A stretch of DNA of 64,000 nucleotides from Marinobacter sediminicola (GTDB lineage Bacteria; Pseudomonadota; Gammaproteobacteria; Pseudomonadales; Oleiphilaceae): positions 124,001 through 188,000 of the forward strand of contig NZ_JAVIXR010000003.1 in assembly GCF_031157525.1 (NCBI RefSeq), given 5' to 3'. The translations under genes and the position numbers were made by a program. The notes under the pieces were generated by a model, which saw only the letters and a program-made list of their open reading frames with translations, made no database searches and was not told the origin of the DNA. This document shows positions 46,243-54,328 of the stretch, piece by piece; the stretch's first letter is position 1; each line of letters starts with the position of its first letter.

Positions 46243-46271
46243 AAAAGAGAGGCTCCACGCCTCTCTTTTTT
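46243..46271 (+). terminator. Rho-independent terminator after hcp
   Basis: AAAAGAGAGGC pairs with GCCTCTCTTTT around a TCCAC loop, followed by further T residues. It ends 29 bp before the GTG of the next gene, so downstream expression would need read-through or a separate promoter. Confidence 0.92.
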
Positions 46272-46300
46272 GCATTCCAACTATCAAAAGGAAGTTGATA

Positions 46301-46651
46301 GTGAGCAATACCAATTTATCTGAAGAAGATGTCTCAGCTGTAAAAGCAGTAATCACTGCCTTTTACGGTGAGCGCATCGCAAACCGTTTTCATGCGGGCA
46401 GCATTACGCCAGAGACGCTACAGCTTGTTGCTCAATTAATAACTGAGACTGAAGTGTGCAGCCAATGGATCGATGCTGTCCCAAACCCAAAAGACATACT
46501 TTCTCCCGCAAATGGCATTCGAAAATGGGCCATCAGGGTTATTCGAGCTGCAGGCGATCCATTTGCAAAGGGCCACATTAAAATCAGCCTTACTTGCAAA
46601 CTAACTCGTGGACTACAATTCAGGAGTTTGCTGGAATCCTCTCTCAGATAA
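46301..46651 (+). CDS. Small hypothetical protein downstream of hcp
   Basis: 116 residues from GTG 46301, supported by AAAAGGAAG upstream. No signal peptide, membrane segment or recognised family. The sequence is mixed helical with a basic C-terminus (IRKWAIRVIRAAGDPFAKGH, LTCKLTRGLQFR). It lies between the orphan hcp and a lipoprotein gene (19-bp gap), in DNA visibly richer in A+T than its neighbours. A link to Hcp cargo or immunity is conceivable but rests only on position. Confidence 0.5.
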   Translation: MSNTNLSEEDVSAVKAVITAFYGERIANRFHAGSITPETLQLVAQLITETEVCSQWIDAVPNPKDILSPANGIRKWAIRVIRAAGDPFAKGHIKISLTCKLTRGLQFRSLLESSLR

Positions 46652-46670
46652 GACAAGGAAGCCTGAATAA

Positions 46671-47108
46671 ATGAAACTCATCAGCACAGCTATATTTTTA
46701 CTGTTTTTATCGGGCTGCAGCTCGGTTCAGCCGATATCATTTTCGCCAAGTCAGGATTACTCGGTGTCTGTGGGTTCTTCTTTATTCGATGCAGTGCGTA
46801 TTGACGTAAATGACACATCTCTCTTCCGTAAAGGCAAGGCCATTGGGTTCATCCGCATTGAACCTGTCCCCGAAGGCTCCGATTCAGCGGAAGCTTTTCT
46901 GAACGAGCTTAAACTCAGCTCTGAATCAGCATCCACGAATACAACGCCATTGAATCTCCCATCTGGCTTCACGGGGTTCGCAGCAAAAAACCGTAATTAC
47001 GTTACCGGCTACCTATTCAGCGAAACGCACTCCGACTCAATTCTTATTTTCAGCTTCCCTGAAGGTGACTTCGACGAAATCGTCAAGACAGTCTCGGCCG
47101 GAATTTAA
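46671..47108 (+). CDS. Small hypothetical lipoprotein
   Basis: 145 residues. The signal MKLISTAIFLLFLSGC has the lipobox LSGC, and the mature protein begins CSSVQPISFSPSQDY. The +2 residue is Ser, predicting the outer membrane. The remainder is probably beta-rich (AIGFIRIEPVPEGSDSAEAF, GYLFSETHSDSILIFSFPEG) with no recognised family. It is not TssJ-like in length or motif. It follows the small post-hcp gene by 19 bp. Confidence 0.6.
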   Translation: MKLISTAIFLLFLSGCSSVQPISFSPSQDYSVSVGSSLFDAVRIDVNDTSLFRKGKAIGFIRIEPVPEGSDSAEAFLNELKLSSESASTNTTPLNLPSGFTGFAAKNRNYVTGYLFSETHSDSILIFSFPEGDFDEIVKTVSAGI

Positions 47109-47120
47109 TACGCCGCCTTC

Positions 47121-47164
47121 AGACAAACTGTCACCACTTATTTTTATCTGGTGACGTTATGTCT
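47121..47164. repeat. Hairpin after the lipoprotein gene
   Basis: AGACA (47121-47125) pairs with TGTCT (47160-47164) outside a 4x4 internal loop, and GTCACCA (47130-47136) pairs with TGGTGAC (47149-47155). There is no T tract. It starts 12 bp after the lipoprotein stop and may stabilise or end that transcript. Confidence 0.5.
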
Positions 47165-47251
47165 GACTCGTCGCCGAGAATCTAGTAAATTGGCAGGTAA
47201 CCTAACGAAACCGAATTACCAGATCATGAGGCGCGTAGTCCTTCGATTGAC

Positions 47252-47950
47252 ATGAAACACCCGAAATATCAAATGCGTCAGCTAGGCGAGCTGATGTGCA
47301 CTGTTACAGAGCAGATTCTCTGGCAACCCGCTGCAAATCAGGTTCAGGCGCAAGCGCCCGGGAGCACTCTGGTGTGCCGGGTAGGCTCCGGCCAAGCGAC
47401 CTATCACCGCTTTAACCCGCAGCCAAAGCAGCACCAGATCACTTACGGCCTTCGCATGATTCAGGCCAAGCACCATCCCGCCACAGCGAGTGGTTGGCTC
47501 TCCAGCCGCGAGATCCACAGGCGTGGATATTTCGACGGCGAGCTGAACACACTTAACCTGCTGGCACACACCTGCTGCCACGAGTTCGCACATTTGCTGC
47601 AACACAGTGCAGGCCACAGGTTTCCTGGCTCGGTTCACAACCGGCACTTTTATAACATTCTGGATGGTCTGCATGAGAATGGAGAAGCAGGTGTCGTGCG
47701 AGAAGTATTAGCGGAGCGCGCGGAACAGCAGGGCATCGATCTGCCTCAGCAGTCTTTCGAAATGCCTGATATCAATAAACAGAAGGCGGCGTGGAACCTT
47801 GGCGAAGCTGTGGCCTTCGACCAGGGTTTGCGGGAATTTCAGGGCGATATTACGCGAGTGAACCGCAAAACCTGCACCGTGGACGGCACAGGCAGGTTCC
47901 GGGGCCAGCGCTACCGAGTCCCCATGTCGATGCTACGCAGGGTGCGCTAA
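47252..47950 (+). CDS. SprT-like zinc metallopeptidase-fold protein
   Basis: 232 residues. Zinc-binding is suggested by LAHTCCHEFAHLLQHSAGHR, whose HEFAH fits HExxH, followed by SVHNRHFYNILDGLH, a further His in the SprT-like pattern. The C-terminal 55 residues (GEAVAFDQGLREFQGDITRV, NRKTCTVDG, YRVPMSMLRRV) look like a small SH3/KOW-type domain often found on such proteins. Start at 47252 is ATG, but its ribosome site is weak. The 3' end overlaps nasA by 18 bp on the opposite strand. The target is unknown; SprT relatives act on DNA-protein crosslinks. Confidence 0.65.
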   Translation: MKHPKYQMRQLGELMCTVTEQILWQPAANQVQAQAPGSTLVCRVGSGQATYHRFNPQPKQHQITYGLRMIQAKHHPATASGWLSSREIHRRGYFDGELNTLNLLAHTCCHEFAHLLQHSAGHRFPGSVHNRHFYNILDGLHENGEAGVVREVLAERAEQQGIDLPQQSFEMPDINKQKAAWNLGEAVAFDQGLREFQGDITRVNRKTCTVDGTGRFRGQRYRVPMSMLRRVR

Positions 47951-50605
47951 AAGCTCACGAATTTCCGGAACACAGGAGCCACAGTTGGTGCCGCACTTTA
48001 AAGTTTGCCCCAAGGCTTCCAATGTCGTGTGCCCACGGCGGATGGCACTGGCAATCTGGCGATCACCCACCTGAAAGCAGCTGCACACCAGAGCCCCTAT
48101 TTCTTCCGTTTCCACAGACCGGCCCGCAAGCAAACACTGTCGCTGATCAGCGCTCAAACGTTCAGCCGAAAAACACTGATCCAGCCACGCCAGATCCGGC
48201 AAAAGACCCACCTCACGATCGACCAAAAGAACAGCATCCAGGCGACCATCAACCACCCACGCCGCACGGAAGCGGCCTTGCGCTGCATCAGCCATGATCA
48301 GCTGTGGTTCTCCCCCCAGCCAACTCCTCGCATCACTACCCCAATCTATGGTCTGGTTACCTGCCAGCCACCAACTCGTACTGTGGGTCAGTGGCTGGCG
48401 GCACCAATAGTCACAAAATCCCGCCAGCTTCCCCAGCCCTCCGCCGGAGCCGCGACGCATCAGCCGAGCCTGCCATCGGCTCGCAAGGCTAGATAAGCTG
48501 GCAACACCGTGCTTGCTTTCTGGCTGGCCAGAGATCGGATCGGTCACAGCAGCAATCAGATTTGTTGCAACACTTTGCGAGGCAAAACATCCGCTCCAGT
48601 GAATCGGTATGAAGACCTCTCCGGGGCGTTGATCCACTGTCAGCCGAGCCCGACCAAGAAATGCCTCAGGCCCTGGCCCGGTGAGCTGGCACAAGGTCCC
48701 GTCATTGATCCCATAGTGGAGCGCATCGTCCGGATGGATTTCAATGGAAGGTTCCTGGCGGTGCGTCAGAAGCCGAGAGACCAGTGCCGTGCGCGTCATC
48801 GAGTGCCATTGATCACGAATACGGCCGGTATTGACCACAAGTGGGTAGCGTGAGGTTACGACTTGGCGGGGCAGCCCTGCAGAAATGGGCACCATTCGGG
48901 CCCGCCCGTTATCCGTGGCAAAGCGCCCGTCAGAAAACAGCCGGGGTGTGCCGGTTACATCACCCGCCTCATCAATGGATACAGGCCACTGCACAGGTTC
49001 CAGCTGGTTATACTGAGCCTCGGTCAGCTGGGCCAAAGCACCGATATCAAACACTTGTCGCCCGTCGCTAGCCTTACACGCAAGAGCGGAGAGCATCGCG
49101 TGCTCCCGAAAAATATCTGCAGGACGCTGATACTGAAAAGCCCGGGCATGCCCAAGCTCGCGCGCAACCGACGTCAGTATCTGCCAGTCAGGGCGAGCTT
49201 CGGAAGTTAAAGGCAGAAAAGATCTCTGGCGCGAAATGCAGCGCTCCGAATTGGTGACGGTTCCGTCTTTTTCCCCCCATCCAGCCGCTGGCAGCAATAT
49301 CTTGGCGAATGCTGTGGTATCCGTATTCGCCATGCAGTCGGACACTATCACCGTGGGGCAAGCTGCCAAGGCCTCACACACCCGCGCCGAATCCGGCAGG
49401 CTGACCGCAGGATTGGTGCCCATAATCCAGAGCACCTTGATATCACCTCGATGCACAGCCTCAAAGAGCTCAACCGCTTTGAAACCAGGCGCCTCCGGAA
49501 GACGGTCTGTATCCCAGAATCCGGCCAAACGCTCACGGGCGCCCGGAGTATCGTATTCCATATGAGCAGCCAGGGTATTCGCCAAACCACCCACTTCCCG
49601 GCCACCCATGGCATTGGGTTGGCCTGTCAGGGAAAAAGGGCTGGCGCCCGGCCGGCCCACACGTCCCGTCGCCAGGTGGCAATTGATAATGGCGTTGCAG
49701 TTGTCGGTACCGGCTACCGACTGATTAATCCCTTGGGAGAACGTTGTTACAGTTCTCGGGGTGTCGGCATACCAACGGTAAAACTGCTCAACGTCGTCCT
49801 CGTCAAGATCACACTGGGTGGCAACGGATGTCACTGAGGGGGCAACCTCCTGTGCACTCGCAAGGGTTTCTTCAAAGCCGCTACAGTGCCTAGCGATATA
49901 GTCAGAATTCGTCGCCCCGTGTTGCACCAGCCACACCAGCAATCCGTTCAACAGAACCGTATCGGTACCAGGCTTCAGTTTAAGGTGGAGGTCTGCAAGG
50001 TCAGCCGTGGCTGTTCGCCGCGGATCAATAACCACCACCCGGCGTCCGGCGCGCTGCGATGCCTGCATACGCTGGTAGAGTACGGGGTGAGCCCAGGCGG
50101 CGTTGCTGCCCGCCAGCACCAGAAGATCGGCGAGTTCCAGATCCTCGTAACAGCCGGGAACACAGTCCTCGCCAAACGCTCGTTTGTGGGCTGCCACCGC
50201 TGAAGACATACAAAGTCGCGAGTTGGTATCCACATGGGGCGTACCGATAAACCCTTTGGCAAGTTTATTGGCAACATAATAGTCCTCTGTTAACAGCTGA
50301 CCCGACAGGTACAGGGCTACAGATCCCGGGCCGTAATGATCAACAGCATCGCGAATGGCATCGCGCACTGCAGCAAGCGCCTCTGGCCAGCTTCGCTCCT
50401 CACCCTCAACTTGGGGCTTCAACAGCCTTCCGTTGGGAACCAGAGTGTCATGCAACGCTGAGCCTTTAACACACAGCCGGCCCTGATTGGCGGGGTGACT
50501 TTTGTCGCCGGCCACTAAAGAAGGTGTCGCCGCCACACCACAACCCACACCACAGTATGGGCAAGTGGTTTGAATGCTGTCAGCCGGTTTGATATTGGAA
50601 TCCAC
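47933..50605 (-). CDS. nasA: Assimilatory nitrate reductase catalytic subunit with C-terminal BFD [2Fe-2S] domain
   Basis: Reduces nitrate to nitrite in the cytoplasm using a bis-MGD molybdenum cofactor. 890 residues from GTG 50605 (ribosome site AGAGG); a longer reading to 50746 is rejected because the extra residues do not resemble the family. C15, C18, C22 (TTCPYCGVGCGV) and C45 (NQGRLCVKG) bind [4Fe-4S]. Molybdopterin motifs such as LVLAGSNAAWAHPVLYQRM and LWIMGTNPAVSLPDS follow. The C-terminus has BFD-type CSCFQVGDRQIASAIRRG and CGTNCGSCVPE. Divergent from nasF, with a candidate sigma-54 promoter at 50662-50677. Confidence 0.93.
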   Translation of the reverse strand: MDSNIKPADSIQTTCPYCGVGCGVAATPSLVAGDKSHPANQGRLCVKGSALHDTLVPNGRLLKPQVEGEERSWPEALAAVRDAIRDAVDHYGPGSVALYLSGQLLTEDYYVANKLAKGFIGTPHVDTNSRLCMSSAVAAHKRAFGEDCVPGCYEDLELADLLVLAGSNAAWAHPVLYQRMQASQRAGRRVVVIDPRRTATADLADLHLKLKPGTDTVLLNGLLVWLVQHGATNSDYIARHCSGFEETLASAQEVAPSVTSVATQCDLDEDDVEQFYRWYADTPRTVTTFSQGINQSVAGTDNCNAIINCHLATGRVGRPGASPFSLTGQPNAMGGREVGGLANTLAAHMEYDTPGARERLAGFWDTDRLPEAPGFKAVELFEAVHRGDIKVLWIMGTNPAVSLPDSARVCEALAACPTVIVSDCMANTDTTAFAKILLPAAGWGEKDGTVTNSERCISRQRSFLPLTSEARPDWQILTSVARELGHARAFQYQRPADIFREHAMLSALACKASDGRQVFDIGALAQLTEAQYNQLEPVQWPVSIDEAGDVTGTPRLFSDGRFATDNGRARMVPISAGLPRQVVTSRYPLVVNTGRIRDQWHSMTRTALVSRLLTHRQEPSIEIHPDDALHYGINDGTLCQLTGPGPEAFLGRARLTVDQRPGEVFIPIHWSGCFASQSVATNLIAAVTDPISGQPESKHGVASLSSLASRWQARLMRRGSGGGLGKLAGFCDYWCRQPLTHSTSWWLAGNQTIDWGSDARSWLGGEPQLIMADAAQGRFRAAWVVDGRLDAVLLVDREVGLLPDLAWLDQCFSAERLSADQRQCLLAGRSVETEEIGALVCSCFQVGDRQIASAIRRGHTTLEALGQTLKCGTNCGSCVPEIRELLAHPA

Positions 50606-50661
50606 GCTTCTACCTCTTCGCCTGTGTTTGATCACTGTTTGCTCAAAACCCAGATGCGAAC

Positions 50662-50677
50662 TGCAATAACAAGGCCA
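50662..50677 (-). promoter_or_regulatory. Candidate sigma-54 promoter of nasA
   Basis: On the minus strand the sequence reads TGGCCTTGTTATTGCA: GG-N10-GC spacing is exact, the -12 box TTGCA is perfect, and the -24 box is weaker (TGGCCTT). Transcription would start near 50651, a leader of about 46 nt before the nasA GTG, too short to hold a terminator. Confidence 0.55.
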
Positions 50678-50902
50678 GCGCAGCCCCAAAATCCATGACC
50701 CTGGCCCGGATGCGCCGCGTACAGCGCCCGCGCGCCCACAACTCACCTACGACAGACTCTCGTCTGGTACGTCTCCAACGATTCACAATGGTGCAAAACC
50801 ACTCGGTCCTGCACTAAAGCAAACCAGAAATATCCTTCCCAAACACAACCTGAACTCTGAAGAAGAACAATACACCACTGTTTTTAAAGCGTTTTTTATC
50901 AC

Positions 50903-50918
50903 TGGCACAGGCTATGCA
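50903..50918 (+). promoter_or_regulatory. Candidate sigma-54 promoter of nasFED
   Basis: TGGCACAGGCTATGCA has exact GG-N10-GC spacing and a full TGGCAC -24 box. Transcription would begin near 50929, giving a leader of about 105 nt that contains the attenuator at 50956-51002. Apart from this and the nasA promoter, the 428-bp nasA-nasF gap shows no other clear element. Confidence 0.65.
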
Positions 50919-50955
50919 ACCTCACAGATGAACTTTCGAGACCACTCAATTTAAT

Positions 50956-51002
50956 CGGGCATAGGTGCCTGCCTTCCGACAGCGGAGGGCAGGCATTTTT
51001 TT
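50956..51002 (+). promoter_or_regulatory. nasF leader attenuator: ANTAR-type hairpin overlapping an intrinsic terminator
   Basis: The terminator stem is 50966-50978 with 50983-50995 (13 bp, one T-G wobble, loop ACAG), followed by T7. Overlapping its 5' arm is a second hairpin, CGGGC (50956-50960), loop ATAGGT (50961-50966), GCCTG (50967-50971), one G-U pair. The loop has six bases with A1 and G4, the signature of ANTAR-protein target RNAs. The two folds exclude each other. I infer that nitrate-bound NasR stabilises the upstream hairpin and lets transcription continue. The customary second (P1) hairpin is not clear. Confidence 0.7.
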
Positions 51003-51033
51003 GCCTGAAAGAATGTCACGAGGTAGATACGTC

Positions 51034-52422
51034 ATGGAAACAACCCTGAACATCGTCACCGGATCGTTCCGCCGACTGGCCGGGTTGGCTGCTACAGCCG
51101 CCCTTATAGCCAGCGCCGGCATGGTTCAGGCAGAGATTGGCCCGCCTGAGAAGCCGGATCTGAAGCTCGGCTTTATCAAACTGACCGACATGGCGCCTCT
51201 GGCCATTGCCTGGGAGCAGGGTTTCTTTATGGACGAAGGTCTGTTCGTTGAGCTGGAAGCACAAGCCAACTGGAAGGTCCTGTTGAACAGAGTTATCACC
51301 GGCGAGCTGGATGGCGCCCACATGCTGGCAGGCCAGCCGCTGGGAGCGTCCATTGGCTATGGCACTCAGGCCAACATCATTACTGCGTTCAGCATGGACC
51401 TGAACGGCAACGCGATTACCGTCTCCAATAAAGTATGGGAGATCATGCGCCAGCAGATTCCTGAAAAGGATGGAAAGCCGGTGCACCCGATCAGCGCAAG
51501 TGCCCTGAAACCGGCGGTAGAGCAATCCCGTGAGAAGGGTGAACGTTTTCGCATGGGCATGGTGTTCCCGGTTTCCACCCACAACTACGAGCTACGCTAC
51601 TGGTTGGCGGCGGGTGGCCTGAACCCTGGCTACTACGCCCCTCAGAACGGCGATACCAGCGGCACCCTCAGCGCAGACGTACACCTTTCTGTAACCCCGC
51701 CCCCACAAATGCCCGCCACTCTGGAAGCAGGCACCATTCACGGCTATTGCGTGGGCGAGCCCTGGAACCAACAGGCCATATCGAAGGGCATTGGCGTTCC
51801 GGTGATCACCGATTACGAAATCTGGCCGAACAACCCGGAAAAGGTGTTTGGCGTCAGTCAGTCCTGGGCTGGGAAATACCCCAACACCCACCTGCATCTG
51901 CTGCGCGCCCTGATTCGCGCTGCACACTGGCTGGATGAAAACAACAATGCCAACCGGCAAGAAGCCGTCGAAATACTGTCTCGCTCGAGCTACGTGGGTG
52001 CCGATGCCGAGGTCATCGCCAGCTCCATGACGGGTACCTTCCAGTATGAGAAGGGGGATATCCGCGAGGTGCCCGATTTCAACGTTTTCTTCCGCTACAA
52101 CGCAACCTACCCGTACCCGTCTGATGCCATCTGGTATCTCTCACAGATGCGCCGCTGGGGCCAGATACCCGAGGCCAAACCGGACGACTGGTACATGAAA
52201 ACGGCAGCACAGGTATACCGTGGAGACATCTATGCCGAAGCGGCCAGATCCCTGATCGACGATGGCTTGATGGAGGCTGAAGACTTCCCCGACTTCAATC
52301 AGGAGAACTTCTCCCGCCCCCATCAGGGTGAGTTGATTGATGGTGTCGCCTTTACCCCGCGCCAACCCAATGCCTACATCGACAGTTTTGACATTGGCCT
52401 GAAAGGCTCCGATACCCCTTAA
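51034..52422 (+). CDS. nasF: Nitrate/nitrite ABC transporter substrate-binding protein NasF (NrtA-like)
   Basis: 462 residues from ATG 51034, preceded by GAGGTAG. The signal peptide [20 protein letters not shown] ends near VQA. The CmpA/NrtA pattern follows: [58 protein letters not shown] and [20 protein letters not shown]. Unlike cyanobacterial NrtA there is no lipobox. It heads nasF-nasE-nasD, behind a sigma-54 promoter and an attenuator. Confidence 0.92.
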   Translation: METTLNIVTGSFRRLAGLAATAALIASAGMVQAEIGPPEKPDLKLGFIKLTDMAPLAIAWEQGFFMDEGLFVELEAQANWKVLLNRVITGELDGAHMLAGQPLGASIGYGTQANIITAFSMDLNGNAITVSNKVWEIMRQQIPEKDGKPVHPISASALKPAVEQSREKGERFRMGMVFPVSTHNYELRYWLAAGGLNPGYYAPQNGDTSGTLSADVHLSVTPPPQMPATLEAGTIHGYCVGEPWNQQAISKGIGVPVITDYEIWPNNPEKVFGVSQSWAGKYPNTHLHLLRALIRAAHWLDENNNANRQEAVEILSRSSYVGADAEVIASSMTGTFQYEKGDIREVPDFNVFFRYNATYPYPSDAIWYLSQMRRWGQIPEAKPDDWYMKTAAQVYRGDIYAEAARSLIDDGLMEAEDFPDFNQENFSRPHQGELIDGVAFTPRQPNAYIDSFDIGLKGSDTP

Positions 52423-52445
52423 CGCGCTGTCCTCAGGAGAACCAC

Positions 52446-53441
52446 ATGAGCACGCTAATGAACACAAACTCCAGAATCCGACGTTTTGGGGGGCTGAAAG
52501 CACTGACAGATCGATTCACTGGCGTGGAGCTGGCCCAAACCGGCAAACAGCTGGTACTCCCGATGGTCGGCATTCTGGTCTTCCTCGGCTTCTGGCATCT
52601 GGCTGCGCCCCAGGTGAACACCTCGTTGGGCTCCTTTCCAGGCCCGGCGCAAGTCTGGGAGCAGAGCGGACAGCTCTGGCAGGAGCACATCAACCAGAGG
52701 GAACGGGCGGACAAGTTCGTGACCATGCAGAAGGAGCGAAACGCTCGAATTCTGGCTGAGAATCCAGATGCCGAAGTCAAGATCCGGAGCTACCCCGGTG
52801 CCCCGACGTTTGTGGACCAGATTGTCACCAGCTTGATCACCGTCATGGCGGGCTTCCTTCTGGCAACGGCGATCGCCGTCCCACTGGGCATAGTGCTGGG
52901 TCTTAACCGGCACCTTCAAGCAGCGATCAACCCACTGATCCAGATCTTCAAACCCGTTTCGCCTCTGGCATGGCTACCTCTGGTTACCATGGTGGTATCG
53001 GCGACTTACGTCAGTGACGACCCGATGTTCGAGAAGTCATTCCTCACCTCGATGATTACCGTCACCCTGTGCAGCCTTTGGCCCACCCTGATCAACACCG
53101 GCGTTGGCGTAGCGGCGGTGAATCCAGACCTGCTGAATGTTTCGCGGGTTCTGCGATTGTCATTCTGGACCCACGTGATGAAGGTCGTTCTTCCATCCTC
53201 GGTACCCATAATCTTCACCGGGCTTCGCGTCTCGCTCGGCATTGCCTGGATGGTGCTGATTGCGGCTGAGATGCTGGCGCAGAGCCCCGGGCTTGGCAAA
53301 TTTGTCTGGGATGAGTTCCAGAACGGCAGTAGCCAATCCTTAAGCCGGATCATGGCGGCCGTGCTGGCCATCGGTTTTATCGGCTTTGTACTGGATCGCG
53401 TCATGTTGATGCTTCAGAAAAAAATTGCGTGGAACGAGTAA
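52446..53441 (+). CDS. nasE: Nitrate ABC transporter permease NasE (NrtB-like)
   Basis: 331 residues with about six hydrophobic helices. A charged loop between TM1 and the rest (ERADKFVTMQKERNARILAE) is typical of NrtB proteins. The docking motif is in VAAVNPDLLNVSRVLRLSFW, near TGLRVSLGIAWMVLIAAEML and GLGKFVWDEFQNG. The ATG follows AGGAGAACCAC. It lies 23 bp behind nasF and 11 bp before nasD. Confidence 0.92.
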   Translation: MSTLMNTNSRIRRFGGLKALTDRFTGVELAQTGKQLVLPMVGILVFLGFWHLAAPQVNTSLGSFPGPAQVWEQSGQLWQEHINQRERADKFVTMQKERNARILAENPDAEVKIRSYPGAPTFVDQIVTSLITVMAGFLLATAIAVPLGIVLGLNRHLQAAINPLIQIFKPVSPLAWLPLVTMVVSATYVSDDPMFEKSFLTSMITVTLCSLWPTLINTGVGVAAVNPDLLNVSRVLRLSFWTHVMKVVLPSSVPIIFTGLRVSLGIAWMVLIAAEMLAQSPGLGKFVWDEFQNGSSQSLSRIMAAVLAIGFIGFVLDRVMLMLQKKIAWNE

Positions 53442-53452
53442 CGGAGAAACTT

Positions 53453-54319
53453 ATGAGCAAGCCCCATTTGGAACTGACCGGCGTGGAAATGTCATTTGAT
53501 ACACCCAAGGGTTCCTTTATTGCACTGGACAACATCAACCTGAAAATCAAAAAAGGCGAGTTTGTCTCCCTGATTGGCCATTCCGGCTGCGGTAAATCCA
53601 CAGTCCTGAACATTGTCGCCGGTCTGCTACAGGCTACCAAGGGCGGATGCATTCTGGATGGCCATGAGATCAACTCTCCCGGGCCAGAGCGGGCCGTGGT
53701 GTTCCAAAACCATGCTCTGATGCCCTGGTTGACGGTGTACGAGAACGTGGAATTGGCGGTGCAACAGGTATTCCGTAAATCCATGACAAAACAGGAGCGT
53801 CGAAGCTGGATTCATCACAACCTGGAACTGGTAAACATGGCCCACGCCGCCAACAAGCGGCCGGGAGAAATCTCAGGAGGTATGGCACAGCGGGTCGGGA
53901 TTGCCCGGGCATTGGCAATGAAGCCAAGCGTGCTGTTGATGGATGAACCTTTTGGCGCTTTGGATGCACTTACCCGGGCGCACCTCCAGGATTCCCTGAT
54001 GGAAATCCAACAAGACCTGAACAACACGGTGATCATGATTACCCACGATGTGGACGAGGCCGTGTTGCTGTCTGACCGCATTATCATGATGACCAACGGC
54101 CCCGCGGCGGCCGTCGGGGAAGATCTTTATATCGACCTGGAAAGGCCCCGTAACCGAGTCACTCTGGCGGATGATCCCACCTACGTGCACTACCGGCAGG
54201 AGGTTCTGAAGTTTCTCTATGAGAAGCAACGTAAGCTGGAAAGCATCACCCCGCGCCGGAATAATCAAACGACTGGCACAAACATGCAAAAAGACACCGT
54301 TCCGGCGGCGAAGGCCTGA
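53453..54319 (+). CDS. nasD: Nitrate ABC transporter ATP-binding protein NasD (NrtD-like)
   Basis: 288 residues from ATG 53453 (ribosome site GGAG). Walker A GHSGCGKSTVLNIVAG, Q-loop NHALMPWLTVYENVELAV, signature [15 protein letters not shown], Walker B VLLMDEPFGALDAL and switch His MITHDVDEAVLLSD are all intact. It has only the ATPase domain, so NasD and not the NrtC fusion. It ends 9 bp from the convergent nasR stop. Confidence 0.94.
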   Translation: MSKPHLELTGVEMSFDTPKGSFIALDNINLKIKKGEFVSLIGHSGCGKSTVLNIVAGLLQATKGGCILDGHEINSPGPERAVVFQNHALMPWLTVYENVELAVQQVFRKSMTKQERRSWIHHNLELVNMAHAANKRPGEISGGMAQRVGIARALAMKPSVLLMDEPFGALDALTRAHLQDSLMEIQQDLNNTVIMITHDVDEAVLLSDRIIMMTNGPAAAVGEDLYIDLERPRNRVTLADDPTYVHYRQEVLKFLYEKQRKLESITPRRNNQTTGTNMQKDTVPAAKA

Positions 54320-54328
54320 ACAGGTCGC

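Noticed and set aside
45708..47108. Type VI secretion cluster
   Set aside because: Only hcp is present; no tssB, tssC, vgrG, clpV or tssM in the window, so a full system cannot be claimed.
50606..50746. N-terminal extension of nasA
   Set aside because: The 47 extra residues do not resemble nitrate reductases; GTG 50605 with AGAGG gives the usual N-terminus before the first Cys motif.
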